Shown here: positions 33,001 to 46,060 of the stretch, one piece after another | Layout of the letters: the number at the start of each line of letters is the position of its first letter | How positions within the stretch are numbered: the first letter of the stretch is position 1 | Source of the DNA: Cladopsammia gracilis | Lineage: Eukaryota; Cnidaria; Anthozoa; Scleractinia; Dendrophylliidae | NCBI GenBank assembly: GCA_022457155.1 | Contig: JAJGOT010000464.1 | Location: 310,001-374,000, forward strand | DNA: 64,000 nucleotides | Reading direction: 5' to 3' | Made by a program: the position numbers and the translations under genes | Notes under the pieces: model-generated | Told to the model about the DNA's origin: nothing | Seen by the model: the letters and a program-made list of their open reading frames with translations, nothing else | Database searches by the model: none

Positions 33001-35180
33001 TGCCATTGAACCTTCAAGAGTGAGCCAACTCGTGGTGAATACGATACGAAACAATTACTTCACGGACCCCCCACCCCCTGCGTCCAACTCCCCACCCTCC
33101 CCTCCCTCCACCCCTGCGTCCAACTCCCCACCCTCCCCTTCCTCCAACGCTATTACCATGGGCATGACATATCAAGCGCTCGATTGTTTACATTTTGCTT
33201 CATTTAATAGCATACGAATCTGCATAGAGAAGGCATCATGCCTAACAAGAATTGACTTCAAAAGTTGAAAGAGCTTGTTAAACTTAATATATAATTAGTA
33301 ATCTATACAATTTTCAGCTTTTTTTTTATCATGTAGTATTTAACTCGGAAATATCTGCTATCAAAAACTGCAAAATTGTTGGATGGCAAAATACATTCTT
33401 TGTAAAATTTTGAGTTTTCAATACAGCGTTGCATGAAGTGTATCTAGTATATCGGGCTCAAATTTTCAGAGAAAGCTTATTGTGCTATGCCCTTTCAATA
33501 TTCAGAGTTCATTTTTTTTGTAGTTAGGTTAGAGAACGAGGCGCATATGCTAATGAGGCAAAATTCCCCTATTCATGAGTTAAAAAGCTTCTGTTATATG
33601 ACACAGACGATCGAGGAACTTTGAAGTTTAAATAAACAATTTGATCAACGTACGTAGAGGAAACAATAGATTATCCGTAAGAACTATTCTTAATTACATA
33701 ACATCACTCTGATTTCTAAGTCAATAGTTCAACTGAGTCGATCACGAAAGGAAAGGCAATTCACACGAAACTTGCAAAAAACACGTTAAACTGGCGCGCA
33801 AAATAGAAAAAAAGTGTCCAATTTGGAACTAATATGAGATCAAATATTATTTCTATATATTACTTTTTTATTTTACGTTAACAGCTGGTCAGTCGTGAAA
33901 AGTACTTAAGGCCAAAGGCGTGTGGACAAGACTCATAACTTGAAGACTATTAAACGAATAGAACACAACTTGTTCCTGTTTGCGGCTCTAAATACCGCCA
34001 TAGCAGTCATGCCGAGGTCAGCAGTGAAACAGCCTCACAGGAGGGCCTCGAAAAAAAAATCATTTACAAACTGACATACTCCGCAATTTTGAAGAAACTT
34101 AATATCCTGTCTGTTGAACGATTGAACAAAACGAATAAGTAGCACAATTATCAAATACACTTTGGCGTATATCACGAGATAATTTAATATATTTTAAGAT
34201 TCCGAAAAGCAATAATAAAACCCTTGCACATACACAGTTGCAAACTTTTATACCTATAAATTGGAATGATCTACAACGGTTCTACGTTGTAGGCTTCCAA
34301 GCCAAACAGCAGTCAAGCTCTCACATTATAACATGTATGCTTCCACCTTGGTGAAAAACTAGAGTAAGTTTAAGTCTTAAAAAGACAAACAAAAACGATA
34401 AAATAACACTTCGTTTTTATTTTTGCTTTTTGCGCTTTAATTTGTACGTAAATCTGTTTCGTGTTACAATTTTGAATCAAACCCTTTCGTGATCAACTGG
34501 GTTGAACTTTTGACTTTAATGATCAGAGCGATGTTATTAGGTATAAACTAATTGTTTCCTTTACGTTGATTTAACAGGATATTTACACTTAAAGTTTCCT
34601 CAATCTTATATTTGAATTCCTTAAACAAAATATTATCGCCGGAAAACTTCATAATAAGACTTTGTAAGAACGCGACTAGCTTCTATTGAAGGATTATAAC
34701 ACCATTGAAATAAAACCTATAGAAAGGTTTTCGACATATTAAGATTTGTGGTATAGTTATATAACCGTAAATGTAAGAGCAGAGTCTTAATTATTTACTA
34801 TTAATAATAATTTTTTCGTGATCAGATATGCCGAAGCTTTCTCGTGCAATTACATTCATTCTAGTCATCGCATAGTTTAGCAAAGAAAATTTTTATTTTT
34901 CTTTTCAATTGACGATCTTATGTCTCATGCGTGTATTCTGCATGTTCAAGTATTTTCAAACATAACAAAAAATAGAGACAAACACGTTCTCATCGAAAAT
35001 TAGGTCCTTGATTTGATGTAAAACATTTCCAACATTCTTGGTCGGAATCTGTGCACTGCCTTCGGAGTGATGACCACACAGTCAGTATAATATTAGCAAT
35101 TTGTAAAATATATAGTGGCCTAAAATACAACAAAGCATGTTGAAAAGAGAGCTATTAGTCTCATAACTGAAAACTATTCA
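30050..35180 (+). repeat. Segmental duplication block A'
   Basis: Second copy of 1740-7330. It begins with an expanded ~33-bp minisatellite (30055-30435). A 22-bp unit ending ACTAATGCACGTGA is present about four times at 30946-31030 but once at 2495-2515. A CCCTCC polypyrimidine tract (32190-32290) is longer than that at 5090-5125. A ~630-bp segment at 32478-33110 is missing from block A. No genes were recognised. Confidence 0.85.
31271..31419. mobile_element. 149-bp CAGGGG..CCCCTG MITE
   Basis: The ends CAGGGG and CCCCTG are inverted; GTAGC is duplicated at 31266-31270 and 31420-31424. Block A at about 2758 keeps the single GTAGCTCC site. The terminal CAGGGGCGTAGC word is typical of hAT-like MITEs, but hAT elements make 8-bp duplications, so the class is uncertain. 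Confidence 0.65.
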
Positions 35181-35189
35181 ATTTTTTCG

Positions 35190-35870
35190 TCTGTTTCCCA
35201 AAAATAAAAGCCCGGTATTGGGGTAACTTTTTACTGATAAAACTAGTTTATGTTCTGTCGCCACTTTTCGGACCTTTTCGCTGATTTGATGAAGTACGTT
35301 TAAGAATTTGTTCCCTTTTCGAAATGCCCGAGGTCCAGACTTCTGATCCTTACATCAAAACTATTCTATTAGTCTGATTGTCAAAAAACAAACACGCTCA
35401 TTATTCAAACTTGACTGTGTAGATGTGTTGCATAGAAAAACATATGAAAAAGTAATTTAATTGCTAAAATAAAAGATTTAAGAAGGGTTTACGACAACTA
35501 TATTTTTAGGTACGGCTTACTGAATTTTTACATTTTTGCACGCGGGTCAATTTTTTGTCCTCATTGTTGATGTTTAGTCTAGACTTGAAACTATGATGAT
35601 GAATGAAGTAATTTTTAGAGTGGAAATGTACGTCGACCACCCGATCACGAAATAATTTATTAAATAATCGAGATTCGCCGTTTGCAAGAAGGCAAACTTC
35701 AACTAGCACAGTAAACGGCTCACATTTGGAAGCTGACAGTCTCGCGATCAAACCATGGTGAATTATTCTTAGGTTTTACTGCTTTGTTCTCTCAAGGAGA
35801 CCTTGTTTATATAAACGCTTTTTAAAAATAAGTAGCGGATAGAGTCAATTAGTTTTTCCGTTAAAAAATA
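35190..35870. other. Gene-free spacer
   Basis: AT-rich sequence beyond the end of block A'. No exon, RNA gene or repeat was recognised. Confidence 0.4.
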
Positions 35871-35874
35871 AACC

Positions 35875-36602
35875 GTAAACACCGGTGTATAAGCCGCACT
35901 CATAGATAAGCCGCACCATGGGCTCCTGGCCGCACCCCGAGTTTTGAAGCTCAAATTTTGGATTTTTTTTTTAAATAAAAAAGTAAACCAGATAATTGGC
36001 TCCACAATACATAAGCTAGACTTTGCTTCTATCCATCGAATCATCGTGTATTGAAAACAAACCCCACAGCTCGTTCAGACCAAAAGAAGCTTGGTTACCG
36101 TGCAAATTTCTTGAGCACATGTTTTTATTTAGCCTGGTTACTAAGGTTAACCAAGATGGCCGCTTGTTTAGAGATTCTTTGGCTTCTTTCGTTCGTCTTC
36201 GGTGTTCCTAAAAGCTTCGAAATGTCTGACAAAGATAGTGAGCACTGTTTAAACACAGGTATTTTGACAATTTGAGGCTAAATTTTACAATTTATAAACA
36301 CAAAGCTCACGTTCTTGCGTTACGTGTTCGATGCGGATTGTTCTGATTTTGGTCTCGGAGTCGCTCTGGCCGCTCTGTTAGACAGACAAGACTCACTTTT
36401 CTACATCATCTAAAGTTAAAGAATTTGTGTTCCCACGTTATGTACCTCTAATAAACAAAAATCTTAATTTCGAGGCTCAAAAAGTCTGGTCAACTTATAT
36501 ATCGCCGGAAAGTACGATAACCTTTTGTAGTGTTCCCGTAGATAAGCCACACCCTCGATTTTGAGCAAACATTTTGGGCAAAAAAGTGCGGCTTACGGTA
36601 TG
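35875..36602. mobile_element. Element with ATAAGCCGCAC termini
   Basis: Inverted ends: ACCGTAAAC..ATAAGCCGCAC (repeated twice) on the left and GTGCGGCTTACGGT on the right. The interior contains an ORF segment from ATG 36156 (MAACLEILWLLSFVFGVPKSF) that looks like a signal peptide, running to a possible donor ACAG|GTATTT at about 36258. It is either a captured exon or chance. Confidence 0.5.
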
Positions 36603-37635
36603 TTCTTTACTGCTGCATATTGCAATTGCAAAGATCAAAAGTTCAACGCAAATGATCACGTAACAAGGTAGATCCGATGGACGAAAATTCATACAGATAT
36701 TAAAGGGCAGAGCAAGAAAGCGAAATGACCTATTTTGTAATTTGCTTAACTTCTGTCATGAAAAGTTATCTAATTGGGCTGTAAGAAACGAACGTAAACT
36801 GCTGATATTTTAGGCCAAATAAATCATGGAGTCAAGACCTGTCTGATACGATCAGCTGTAGTGACGGAAAGGACTCGAAGAATGTTTGTTTCTTCCTTTC
36901 GTAAATACTGCATGCGTAACATTGAAATCGTTTTACACGAAAGTCACGAAAGAATTCGATTACAAAAAATACACAACAATTTTGTGGAAGAACAGTACAT
37001 CCTGAAAGGAAATAGTAATATTTTTCTGATACCATTAATGAAGAGTTCTACAGTAAAGCTGCTATATGTCATGATGCCGGATTTTGAGTTGTTTTGGGTC
37101 AAACTGCCCCAAGTAAAACCAGAAACCCTGATAAGTGGGTTGGGTTTCTGGTAAAACTAAGTACCTTTGTCGTACACAAAATGCTTATAGAACACTAACA
37201 GGGAGATATCAAGTGAATTTAGAAGAGAAAATAAACCATAATCAGAGTTTTAGCGAGTCAGTTTTCCAAGACACAAGCGACAAACTTGAGAATATTAGCC
37301 CAGAAGTTTTTCAAGATGCAACCCATTTCCATCCTGGCCATCTGCAGCCCAAGAGACTTATGTTTACTCTTAGAGAACTAGTAGAATAATTTGAAACAAA
37401 ACCGGACCATTATTATTGGGTTTACGCTGATATAAAATACTAACAAAAGTGTATATGTATCCCGGCAACGCATTAATAAAATATAATTTGCTTTTTTTCC
37501 AGTTTCGCATTAAGCTGACTCAGTTTGAGTTGTGCGATATGGTTCTCAACCGTTTCTGTGGACGAAATGTTAACCGGTGTGGATCACACCGGCTCAAGCT
37601 ACTAAGCAGTACTTAGTTTCCTGTTATGTTGTTAT
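36603..37635. other. Gene-free spacer
   Basis: Short open frames (for example 36861-37154) show no recognised domain and no flanking splice pattern that I can support. Confidence 0.35.
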
Positions 37636-37639
37636 TATA

Positions 37640-38130
37640 GCGGATTTTGAGTCTGAAGACGTGGAGGAAATACTCAAGTGTGACCATTCAAATGAAAGCT
37701 ATTGAGCAGTACTTTTCTGTGGTGCTGTTTATAATGCTGTACGAGGTGGTTCTAACTGTAAGTGTTGAGTCTGTGGATGAAATCCTAAAGTGTGACCCTG
37801 GCAATTAAGTGAAAGCTACTGAGCAGTACTTTCCTGTGGTACCGTTTATTATGCTGAGTCCTAACTGAAACAGACCATTCAAGTGAAAGCTACTGAGCAG
37901 TACTTTCCTGTGGTACTGTTTATCAGTTATGCTGTAGCCAGGTGGTTCTAACTTTTGAGTCGGTGGATGACATCCTACAGTGTGACCATTCAAATGAAAG
38001 CTACTGAGCAGTACTTTCCTGTGGTGCTGTTTATTATGCTGTACAAGGTGGTTCTAACTTTTGAGTCGGTGGATGAAATCCCTACAGTGTGACCATTCAT
38101 GTGAAAACTACTGAGCAGTACTTTCCTGTT
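37640..38130. repeat. Minisatellite, ~110-bp units, related to 24190-24720
   Basis: About four units containing AGTGTGACCATTCAAATGAA and GAGCAGTACTTTCCTGTGG. A lone related unit is at 38640-38760. Confidence 0.75.
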
Positions 38131-38139
38131 TTGTTGTTA

Positions 38140-41100
38140 CTTTTGTGATAGTCAGTTTAAAATGAAAATCTCGGATAGGACGGTGTTCAAGTCCTGGGGC
38201 TTGAAGTTGCCTAAATCTTAACGCTGTGGGTAATGGATGATCCTGGGATGACAAGAAATACTCATTCAGTTTATAGTTCCTTCATATCAGGTTAAATCCG
38301 ACCGTGTGGGGCGGTGTTGGTCCTAGTCCGATTTTACTTTACCTTAAAACTATTATATAACGATTTAAAAAGGGTAAGCTTTTATGATCGTGTTAACTTT
38401 CAAGCTAAACAGCAACACACCACGCGTTTTCGGGACGGCTAAGAGACTTATGTACAAGAAATATCCCCATATATTGAAATGGCCGTCACTAAGCATGATA
38501 TAGTGTAAAAGAAACCTTTAAATAATTTGTACTAAAGATCACAGTTCACAATTGTTCATTGTGTGGAGTGAGTGATATGGGACCACCTCCAGGAGGCATT
38601 TCAACCCTTTCACTCCCAAAGTCTATTATGCAGACATGTAATAAATGTAGTTCTAACGTTTGAGTCTGTCGGCCAAATCCTATAGTGTGACCATCCAAAT
38701 AAAGCCTCTTCGGCAGTACTTTTGCATGGTATCATTTGTTTTTCAATATTTTACAAAATAAATTTTGGGATTTTTCTTGAATAGTTTATTTTGGTACTTG
38801 GAAGTTAAATGGTCGAAAGCCTTCGTCACTGCATGTAGGACGCGAGGGTCAATTTTCCCTCACACATCTCTAATTTTTACCATCCATGTCATTTAAGCAT
38901 TGAAAACCAAAACAGTCAAATTTTCCGGAACCAAACTTTCATCAAATTCTTCTGATCTACTTTTGGCTTTACAGATCCCGCCCTGAATTTCGTGCCATTT
39001 GCCATATCCTAAGTTCGTGATGATCGATCAACTGAGTTGAACTATTGACTTTAGTAATTAATGGTACTTAAAGAACACTTCTAGATTAACTCATAAACTA
39101 AATTGTTTCCTTTACATTGAACAGATATTCAAATAAAAACGTTCACTCGATCTTAGCTGTCTTATAACAAAACGTTTAAGTTAAAAAGCTCTTTGCCTTT
39201 GACTAACTACAATTTAACATTTCTATACGCTGTGGAAACGTCTGACTAGTAAGAGTTCACGGTTTTCAATTATTTGACAAATTCTATATTTTCGTGACCA
39301 GCTGTGACGTACGACATTTCCATTCTACGTTCCCTTACCTAATTTCCGCTACTTCAAGGAGAATTACTCCTTCGTATGTTCTTCAGCACAACATGTACAC
39401 ACTTGAAGTTTAAATAACGAGAGTGTTTTCGAAGTGTGCCATCAATAGAACAGTTTGCGATTTTTTTAGGTCTTCTAATGAAAGGGGGCGAGCAATTGTT
39501 ATCTTGACGTTCATCACCCAGAGCACGTAATAACCCACCACAGAAAATAAATGGTTTATTTTAGCTCAAATCGCTGAAATTTGTGCACTGAATCATGAAC
39601 ACACTTTTATAACATGAAATGATATAATGGTCTGAAATGATAGAATTTCCTGTGAAAAGAAAGCTGTCAGCGAGGATAATCAGTCACCAAATCCCACTAT
39701 CTTTTTGCGCATTTAATTTCTCACAAAAGGCAAAAAAAGGGCAAAACGCCTAACTGCGTTGAACTCTCCAAATTTCTTTCTTGTAAATAAATATATTTTC
39801 TGTCACTACATTTCGCCTACTGAAAAACGTTTTTCACCGTCTCAGAAAGCCACATGCAAAAGAAACGCTCGGGAACCCCACCCCCCACCCCCCCCCCCCC
39901 CGGGAAGAAACGCTCTTCTATTGCAATTCATATGAAAAAGTAATCAGTTCTGCCGGCTTCCCCACGTTAACAAGTACTGAAATGTTGCGGTCATTGTTGA
40001 TACTTGCTGGTAGACAAATAATTGAGAAAGGAAATGTCACTTAATTAAACAATTGATCACGCAAAATAGTTTCGTTTTTTTCAACGAAACAATGGAATAG
40101 GATCGGAGACGTCTGCCCGCAACCTCGTTCCCAGGGTCTCTCGTCTGCCCTCAGGCTGGCTATCGGCAAGAATGCTAGGAATACTGTGAAATGTTTTCGG
40201 AAGAGCCAACCTAGAGTGCAAAACGGCGAGAAAAATAAATGCCAACTCTGCAAAAAGATTTCTTAGAGCTCTTTATTTAGCGTCGATCTCGGCTACCGAT
40301 GTGAGAAACTTGTCAAACAGTTTGAGAGAACCGTAAAACATTCTAAAATCATGGAGACATTTCAACCCTAAATAATGGAATAACGTACCGGACTCTATGA
40401 GATCCTTAGCTAACTACTTAAAGCTTAGAAAAGCCGTGTATGTGGCTAAATTATCCTGCCACCTGTAACCTTATTCAGTAACAAGAAAACAGTTTAAATA
40501 GATAACTGAATTCAGTATTATAAATAGTTCATTCATACGCCTATTATTTGCTTTTTATTACTGCCAATTTAGTAGCTTATATGTCTTATAGTTTATTTTT
40601 GTTTTTATGACGTCTCATTATCATCCATCTTACTTTTGTATCTTTATTTTGTGGCGTACCTACAAATTAGCTGGTGCGTTCCTACAGACGCACCGATACC
40701 GGCTAAAGCCTGACATCACTAGCGATAAAAGCGACAAGAGACAGCAAAAGAACTGATTTGCGTCAAATGAAAACGAACACTGACTTATGCTTGCATTCTT
40801 ACGTTTAGGCTTCTGTCGGGGCACGTTTTCACTGGACATAAATTTCCGCTTATGCATACGCTTATGTTTATTTTGCTAGTATCACTAGTACGATCCGAAG
40901 CAAAGGAAACAAATAGGAGATCTGCGCGCAGTCTAGTCAAAACCAGCTGGGCTTAACTGAATCGTACACGTTAAATAAGCTGGACATTGTTTATTGTCTG
41001 TCTATGGGAAGCTGCAATTCGAACAGGCCACAATCACGATAAAATGAATGAATGGATATAATCTGCAGGTGTCACGTAGGAAAAGGACTTTCATAAAAAC

Positions 41101-42468
41101 TGAGAAGTGCTTCCAACTTAACCACTTCAAATTGCTAGAGCGATTGACAATTATTGTCATGCAATTGTATACCTCTCATGCTAGCTATATTCCGCGCAGA
41201 ATTTTTTAACAGAAAACAAAAAAAAAATGATCTTTTTCCGTGATGTTAGGTTGAACGTGCCTGACCAGTTCACAATATTGGCACCGTCTCCTGTTTTATC
41301 AGTCTTTTTTAAAACATTTCTTACTCGGGGCAAAGTGCAACTCGACTGGGCATATGTTGCCTTTGTAAGACGGCACGCGCTTAATTTAACCGCAAACCTA
41401 ACATGTTGCGTTCTAAAACTAGGGACCGCAACTCAATTTTTCGCGCATATTTGCAGAATCCGCTTTTCGATTCTTTTTGTCAAAGCTTGCCGCTAATATG
41501 ATACAGTTATGCGGGTTCTAAAAGAGGGGAAATCAGCGGTTTATTCACAGAAAGGTTCGCCGGCCACAGGACTCTTTCAGAGGAGAAATAAATCTATTTT
41601 AATATGGACAACTCGCCGGCCACAGTTGAGGAGAAAAGCTCCAAATGTTTAGTAATTAATAATCTGATTTCTTTGTGTGTGGTTTTTATTATCGATATGA
41701 TTAATGTGCCTCAGTTGGTTTTAGTTTAGCCAATTTTCTTTCGTGAGTTGTGCTGTTAATTTGTATCGGAAGCGAATAGGTGATAATTGTTTTACAATTC
41801 ATCCAGTCTTGTTTTAAGCTTATTATAAGAAATTTCTTTTAAAGAAAGTCCGGCTAGATCAGTCAAAGTTATGACTCCCTGCACGGCCGTGGAATTCAGT
41901 TTAAAATGGTAACATAAAACCGAGAGAAATTCATTGGAATTGCTTTTGTTACTTCATTGCCGGTTCCTGGCGCAATACTTTAAAACTCTAAAAACGAAGA
42001 ATAGTCCCTTATTGAGCAAGCCAACAAAAATAGACATCAAGATCCGGAATGCAGCTTTTTTAATAGGTATCAGTAAAAAAATTTGGAAACTTTAAAAACA
42101 GCGAACTTTGGCGGCACGATTTTATTTTGGCTTCAATTCAGAGCTTTTGACAATTGCTTTTGTCTTTACGCTAGCGCGGTTTTGTTTACAGCGGTTATCA
42201 GCGGGAGTTTCATAGAACAAAAGAACAGCAAATCTTAAGTTTCTGACATTTTGCAACTTTTATTATAAATCTTGGGGAATTTAGTCTCTTTTTATCACCC
42301 CTTTCAAACCCCGCAGCGTAATCAAGTTATCAAGTTTACAAACAAGTTTTCTTGAGCAGATTAGCGGTTATTATTGATATTTCCTCTCAACACAAACAGA
42401 TTATGAAAGCTTTAAAGTGGTGTTCCGTTCTGTTAAAATTCCCCGTGGGACTATCACTTTGCAGGAAA
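38140..42468. other. Long gene-poor stretch
   Basis: No convincing coding exons were found. It holds a C homopolymer (39881-39902), a transposon terminus-like GCAACCTCGTTCCCAGGGTC at 40119-40138 and two copies of CGCCGGCCACAG (41559, 41612). The rest is unclassified AT-rich sequence. Confidence 0.4.
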
Positions 42469-42560
42469 TGACGTCAATCTTTGTTACAACATACAATTAT
42501 AAATGTTTGGTTTTCGAAAGGATGGTCAGTTTATAAACCCTCTCTCGTTGCTCGAGTCAG
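42469..42560 (+). promoter_or_regulatory. Candidate core promoter with CRE and TATA box
   Basis: A perfect CRE palindrome TGACGTCA (42469-42476) lies 56 bp before TATAAA (42532-42537). A start site would be expected near 42560-42565, about 55 bases before ATG 42618. This is a prediction from spacing only. Confidence 0.45.
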
Positions 42561-42617
42561 AAGACATTCCTTGACACCGCCAGAACTTAACAAAGAAACA
42601 ACAAACAATTAAAAAAC

Positions 42618-42830
42618 ATGACGGAGGGACCAGGAATAATTCATGAATCGACTCGAGCAAGCCATGGACGCAGCTCTCGAACGAGTGGCTCTCACCTAAC
42701 CAGGTTGTATTCTTTTCACGAGGTCATCTTGGAATACAGCCTTGTTGTGATTGTCTTGGGAAGTTTCTTCCTAGTTTCCTTCTCTTCAAGATTCCTCAAA
42801 CAAAACAGATGTCTACCAGAACTTTGCTAG
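42618..42830 (+). CDS. Putative 70-residue single-pass membrane protein
   Basis: The ATG follows an A-rich leader (AAAAAACATGA) and a plausible promoter. The peptide has a Ser/Arg-rich N-terminal half (residues 10-27), then one hydrophobic helix (about residues 36-55, VILEYSLVVIVLGSFFLVSF) and a short basic tail ending ELC. No family was recognised. An ATTAAA at about 43190 could serve as a polyadenylation signal. The size suggests a small integral membrane protein, but ORFs this short also arise by chance, so confidence is modest. Confidence 0.35.
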   Translation: MTEGPGIIHESTRASHGRSSRTSGSHLTRLYSFHEVILEYSLVVIVLGSFFLVSFSSRFLKQNRCLPELC

Positions 42831-43199
42831 TAACACAAGCGTGAGAATTGCACCCTTGACGCAGTGGAAAGAAAAGAAGATTTTTTAGAAGCGAGAGCAC
42901 ATGTGCTGAGAGGAAGCCGTAATGACATACCAACCAGTTTGTTTTGAATGCGGATAGTTTTTCTGCCAGCGAAGGCGTACCGCAGCAAACTTCATCACAA
43001 GAAGAAGATAAAAGAAAATCCAGGACAAATATTTACAGCAAAAGAACAGCTGATGTGTGAAACCATAAAACCGAAGACGGGATTGAATTTAAGTAGAACT
43101 TTATTTATCAGTGTGTTACGTTTGATTGAGAGGTCGCGAGAATCCGAGTAATTGATTGTATATAATTTATTGTGCGTTTTGATGTAACGCCAGCCAATA

Positions 43200-45809
43200 A
43201 TTAAAAAAAGACTGTAAAGAGAACTTTTGTTTTGAAATTCACGACGCCAAAACACCGCTTTAAGCTGTTATTTGTATTAAATATAATCCGATTCACTAAA
43301 TTCGTCACAAAGCAGTTTTTTCCCCCGAATATGAGCTGCCGGCAGCTTCAGTCAGTTGTGAAATATGTTCGGCTTGTAATTTGTAAATATTTTTCCACCC
43401 AGATAAAGTGAATGGTTTTATTTATGTAACTTAAAATATATTTTGTAGTTGTATTTAAGTAGAAAGAGTGAATTAAATTATTTCTTTGAAGAAAATTAAA
43501 AGTCTGTTTATTTTTATGTTTATTTTCGGCCGATTCTGATCTCATTCTCTCGGTTAATTTATTACGTATACATACAAGAATTTTGTTGTTGTCGTTTAAA
43601 GATCTCTAAAACAATATTACTAGAATTATGCAAACAAAACATTTAGCTGAAAAATTATTACTGATAAACGTTGGTTCCGTTGTCCTCCCTCGCTGCTTCC
43701 GGGAATTTACTTTATGTGACGCCGGGTAAAACGAAGTGACGTAAGTATACGCGGTTAGTTAAGGTGTTTTTCCGTTTACTTGAAAAGTGCAAAAAGGAAG
43801 AAAGCGCAACGCGTTTGAGAGTCATTTTTAAGAATTTCCACTTGTAAAAAATGGAGAATGAACAGAACCACAGCAAAGTATTGTTCAATAGTTTTTATTT
43901 CAAGGGTAACGAGATTGGGATTTTATCCAGATATTCATACAAGTTAGTGCTGTGCTTGTCCGGCGGACGTGTGTTATCGTAAACGGAAAAGGAAGTGGGT
44001 TCTTGTTTAATCTTGGAAGACTGAAAAGGGCTGAAAACCCCCTTAAAGAAAGTGTTTTAATCCGCAGTGAAACATATTGAAACATTTTACGAATTTCAAG
44101 ACCTTGTTCAAAGTCGGCCGGCCTCTACATAAAGAAGAAAGGGTCTTTATTGATTCGCTCTTACGAAGGGCTAGCGCTCGTAACCTGTCAGCTTTTTCAA
44201 TCTTTTAACCATGTCTAAAAGGTGGCCAATTTTTGTTTCTAAAATGCCACTCGAAACTGAAAACTTAGCGCCGTAGTTAATGTACCGTTGGGTCCTTGAG
44301 GTCATATAACTTCATCGTCAAAAAATGTTTAATCTAAATTTCCCGAACTTTGTCAGTTTAGCGTCATTTAGGATAACTTGGCAATCTAGCTAAGACAAGA
44401 CCAGGAATGCAGAATATGATAAAGTCCTTTCGATCGTATAGCAAGGTCAAGCTTCATATTTTCCCAAAGACGTGCTTCCGGGCACAAGTGATGTCGCCTT
44501 TTTTAAACTCTTTCAGCATTCGTAACATAATAGAATCCGGTTTACTCGCGGACAACCTTTAACGAGCCAGTTTCGTAGGGCGATATTCACGTGTCTAAAG
44601 ATTGGCCAAGAATGGAACACAATTCAGAAAAACCAATAATTTATTGTGTGTAAATGTAATCTAATGTACAACTGATAAAAAAGGTCAACTCTGAATTTCA
44701 TCCACAGACCCGAGGACTACATTTCAGTATTAGACAATAGATACTAAATGCAAACGGATAATCTTTTTCAATTCTCTGCAAATATACAATGTAAACTACC
44801 CTTATTACCGTAAAAGTTATTACAAGTATGATATTGAACAGTTTTAAATACTTTTGGTCCCCTGAAGATGTTACAGAGTAAAATAAATATCATAAAGATG
44901 ATTGCGCAAATTGAGTCTCGGGACAAAAACTTGATTTTAAGACCGCCCATTTAAATGTAACAAAATACAGCGTTCGAGGATTACTTTTTGATATCTTGTG
45001 GTATTGAAAAGTAATTATTGGTTTGCTACCGGAAAACTGTACAAAAGAAAGAATGTGAATTGTGCAACTGAAAGAGTGTTGATACTCTTCACTACATTCA
45101 GTTTTATTACAGCGAAAAGCTATCAGCACATAATATCAAAAGCAATTTTTTTAAAGACCTATTGATAATGTAGAAAACTGAAGTAATAATATATCGCAAG
45201 TGATCACAATCTACAATTTTTCGTCCAGTAAGTCTCGCAACGCCCGTCTTAAAAAACACCTTCATATATCGAAAAATAATTAGAAATGTAACCGAATCGC
45301 TTAAAATAAAAGTTATTCCAGTAAAATTTTGCAAGGAGTTTTAAAACTCGATTATCAGGTAGTAGGGTTGCTTTAAATAGACTATATTTATATTTCAGAG
45401 CCACTGCACCCCATGTAAACGAATTCAAACTTAGAACACCCTACTTAGTTTTCATTGATTTTGTCGGGCAATGGTAAAAACATTGAGAAATCTGTATTTA
45501 TTAAAAAAGGAAACAAGTAAAGCATAAAAAGATTGCGAAATTAGAAGCTCGAGTGACAAAATTATTTTAAAATCATAACATTATTTAACACTTGATTTCG
45601 AGGTCAGCATTGAGCAATACATCACATTGTATTACGGTAGAGGTGAAATCTGCGCGGGGGACCGCAAACGATAATACTGTAAGCGATACGTAGGATCTAC
45701 GAAAGACGTAAGATGTACAATTTTTCATTGCGAGACACCATTATGACATTTTGGGACTTGCTTGTTCCCCGCAACACGTGATGTGGCACGCGTGATCCGG
45801 GTGACAAGT
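43200..45809. other. Gene-poor stretch
   Basis: No exon or RNA gene was recognised. A small inverted pair (TTTTTCCGTTTAC near 43766 and GTAAACGGAAAA near 43979) may mark a MITE remnant. Confidence 0.4.
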
Positions 45810-46060
45810 GAGTGTAACTTTTTGTCGCGGGTCGCGAGTCGCGACTCAAAGTCGCGGGTGCGGGTAATAGGTGCGGGTGCGGGTAATAGGTGCGGGTGCG
45901 GGTAAAAGTCGCGGGTAACAAATTATCAAAAAATTAAAATACCCAATAAAGGTTAATATAAAATAGCGAATTTTTATGTCTCACATAGTAGGTTTATAAT
46001 TTTTTGTCAGACCTTTATCACGCAGCGGCTATTTTGCATTACAGTGAACCCATTAAACCG

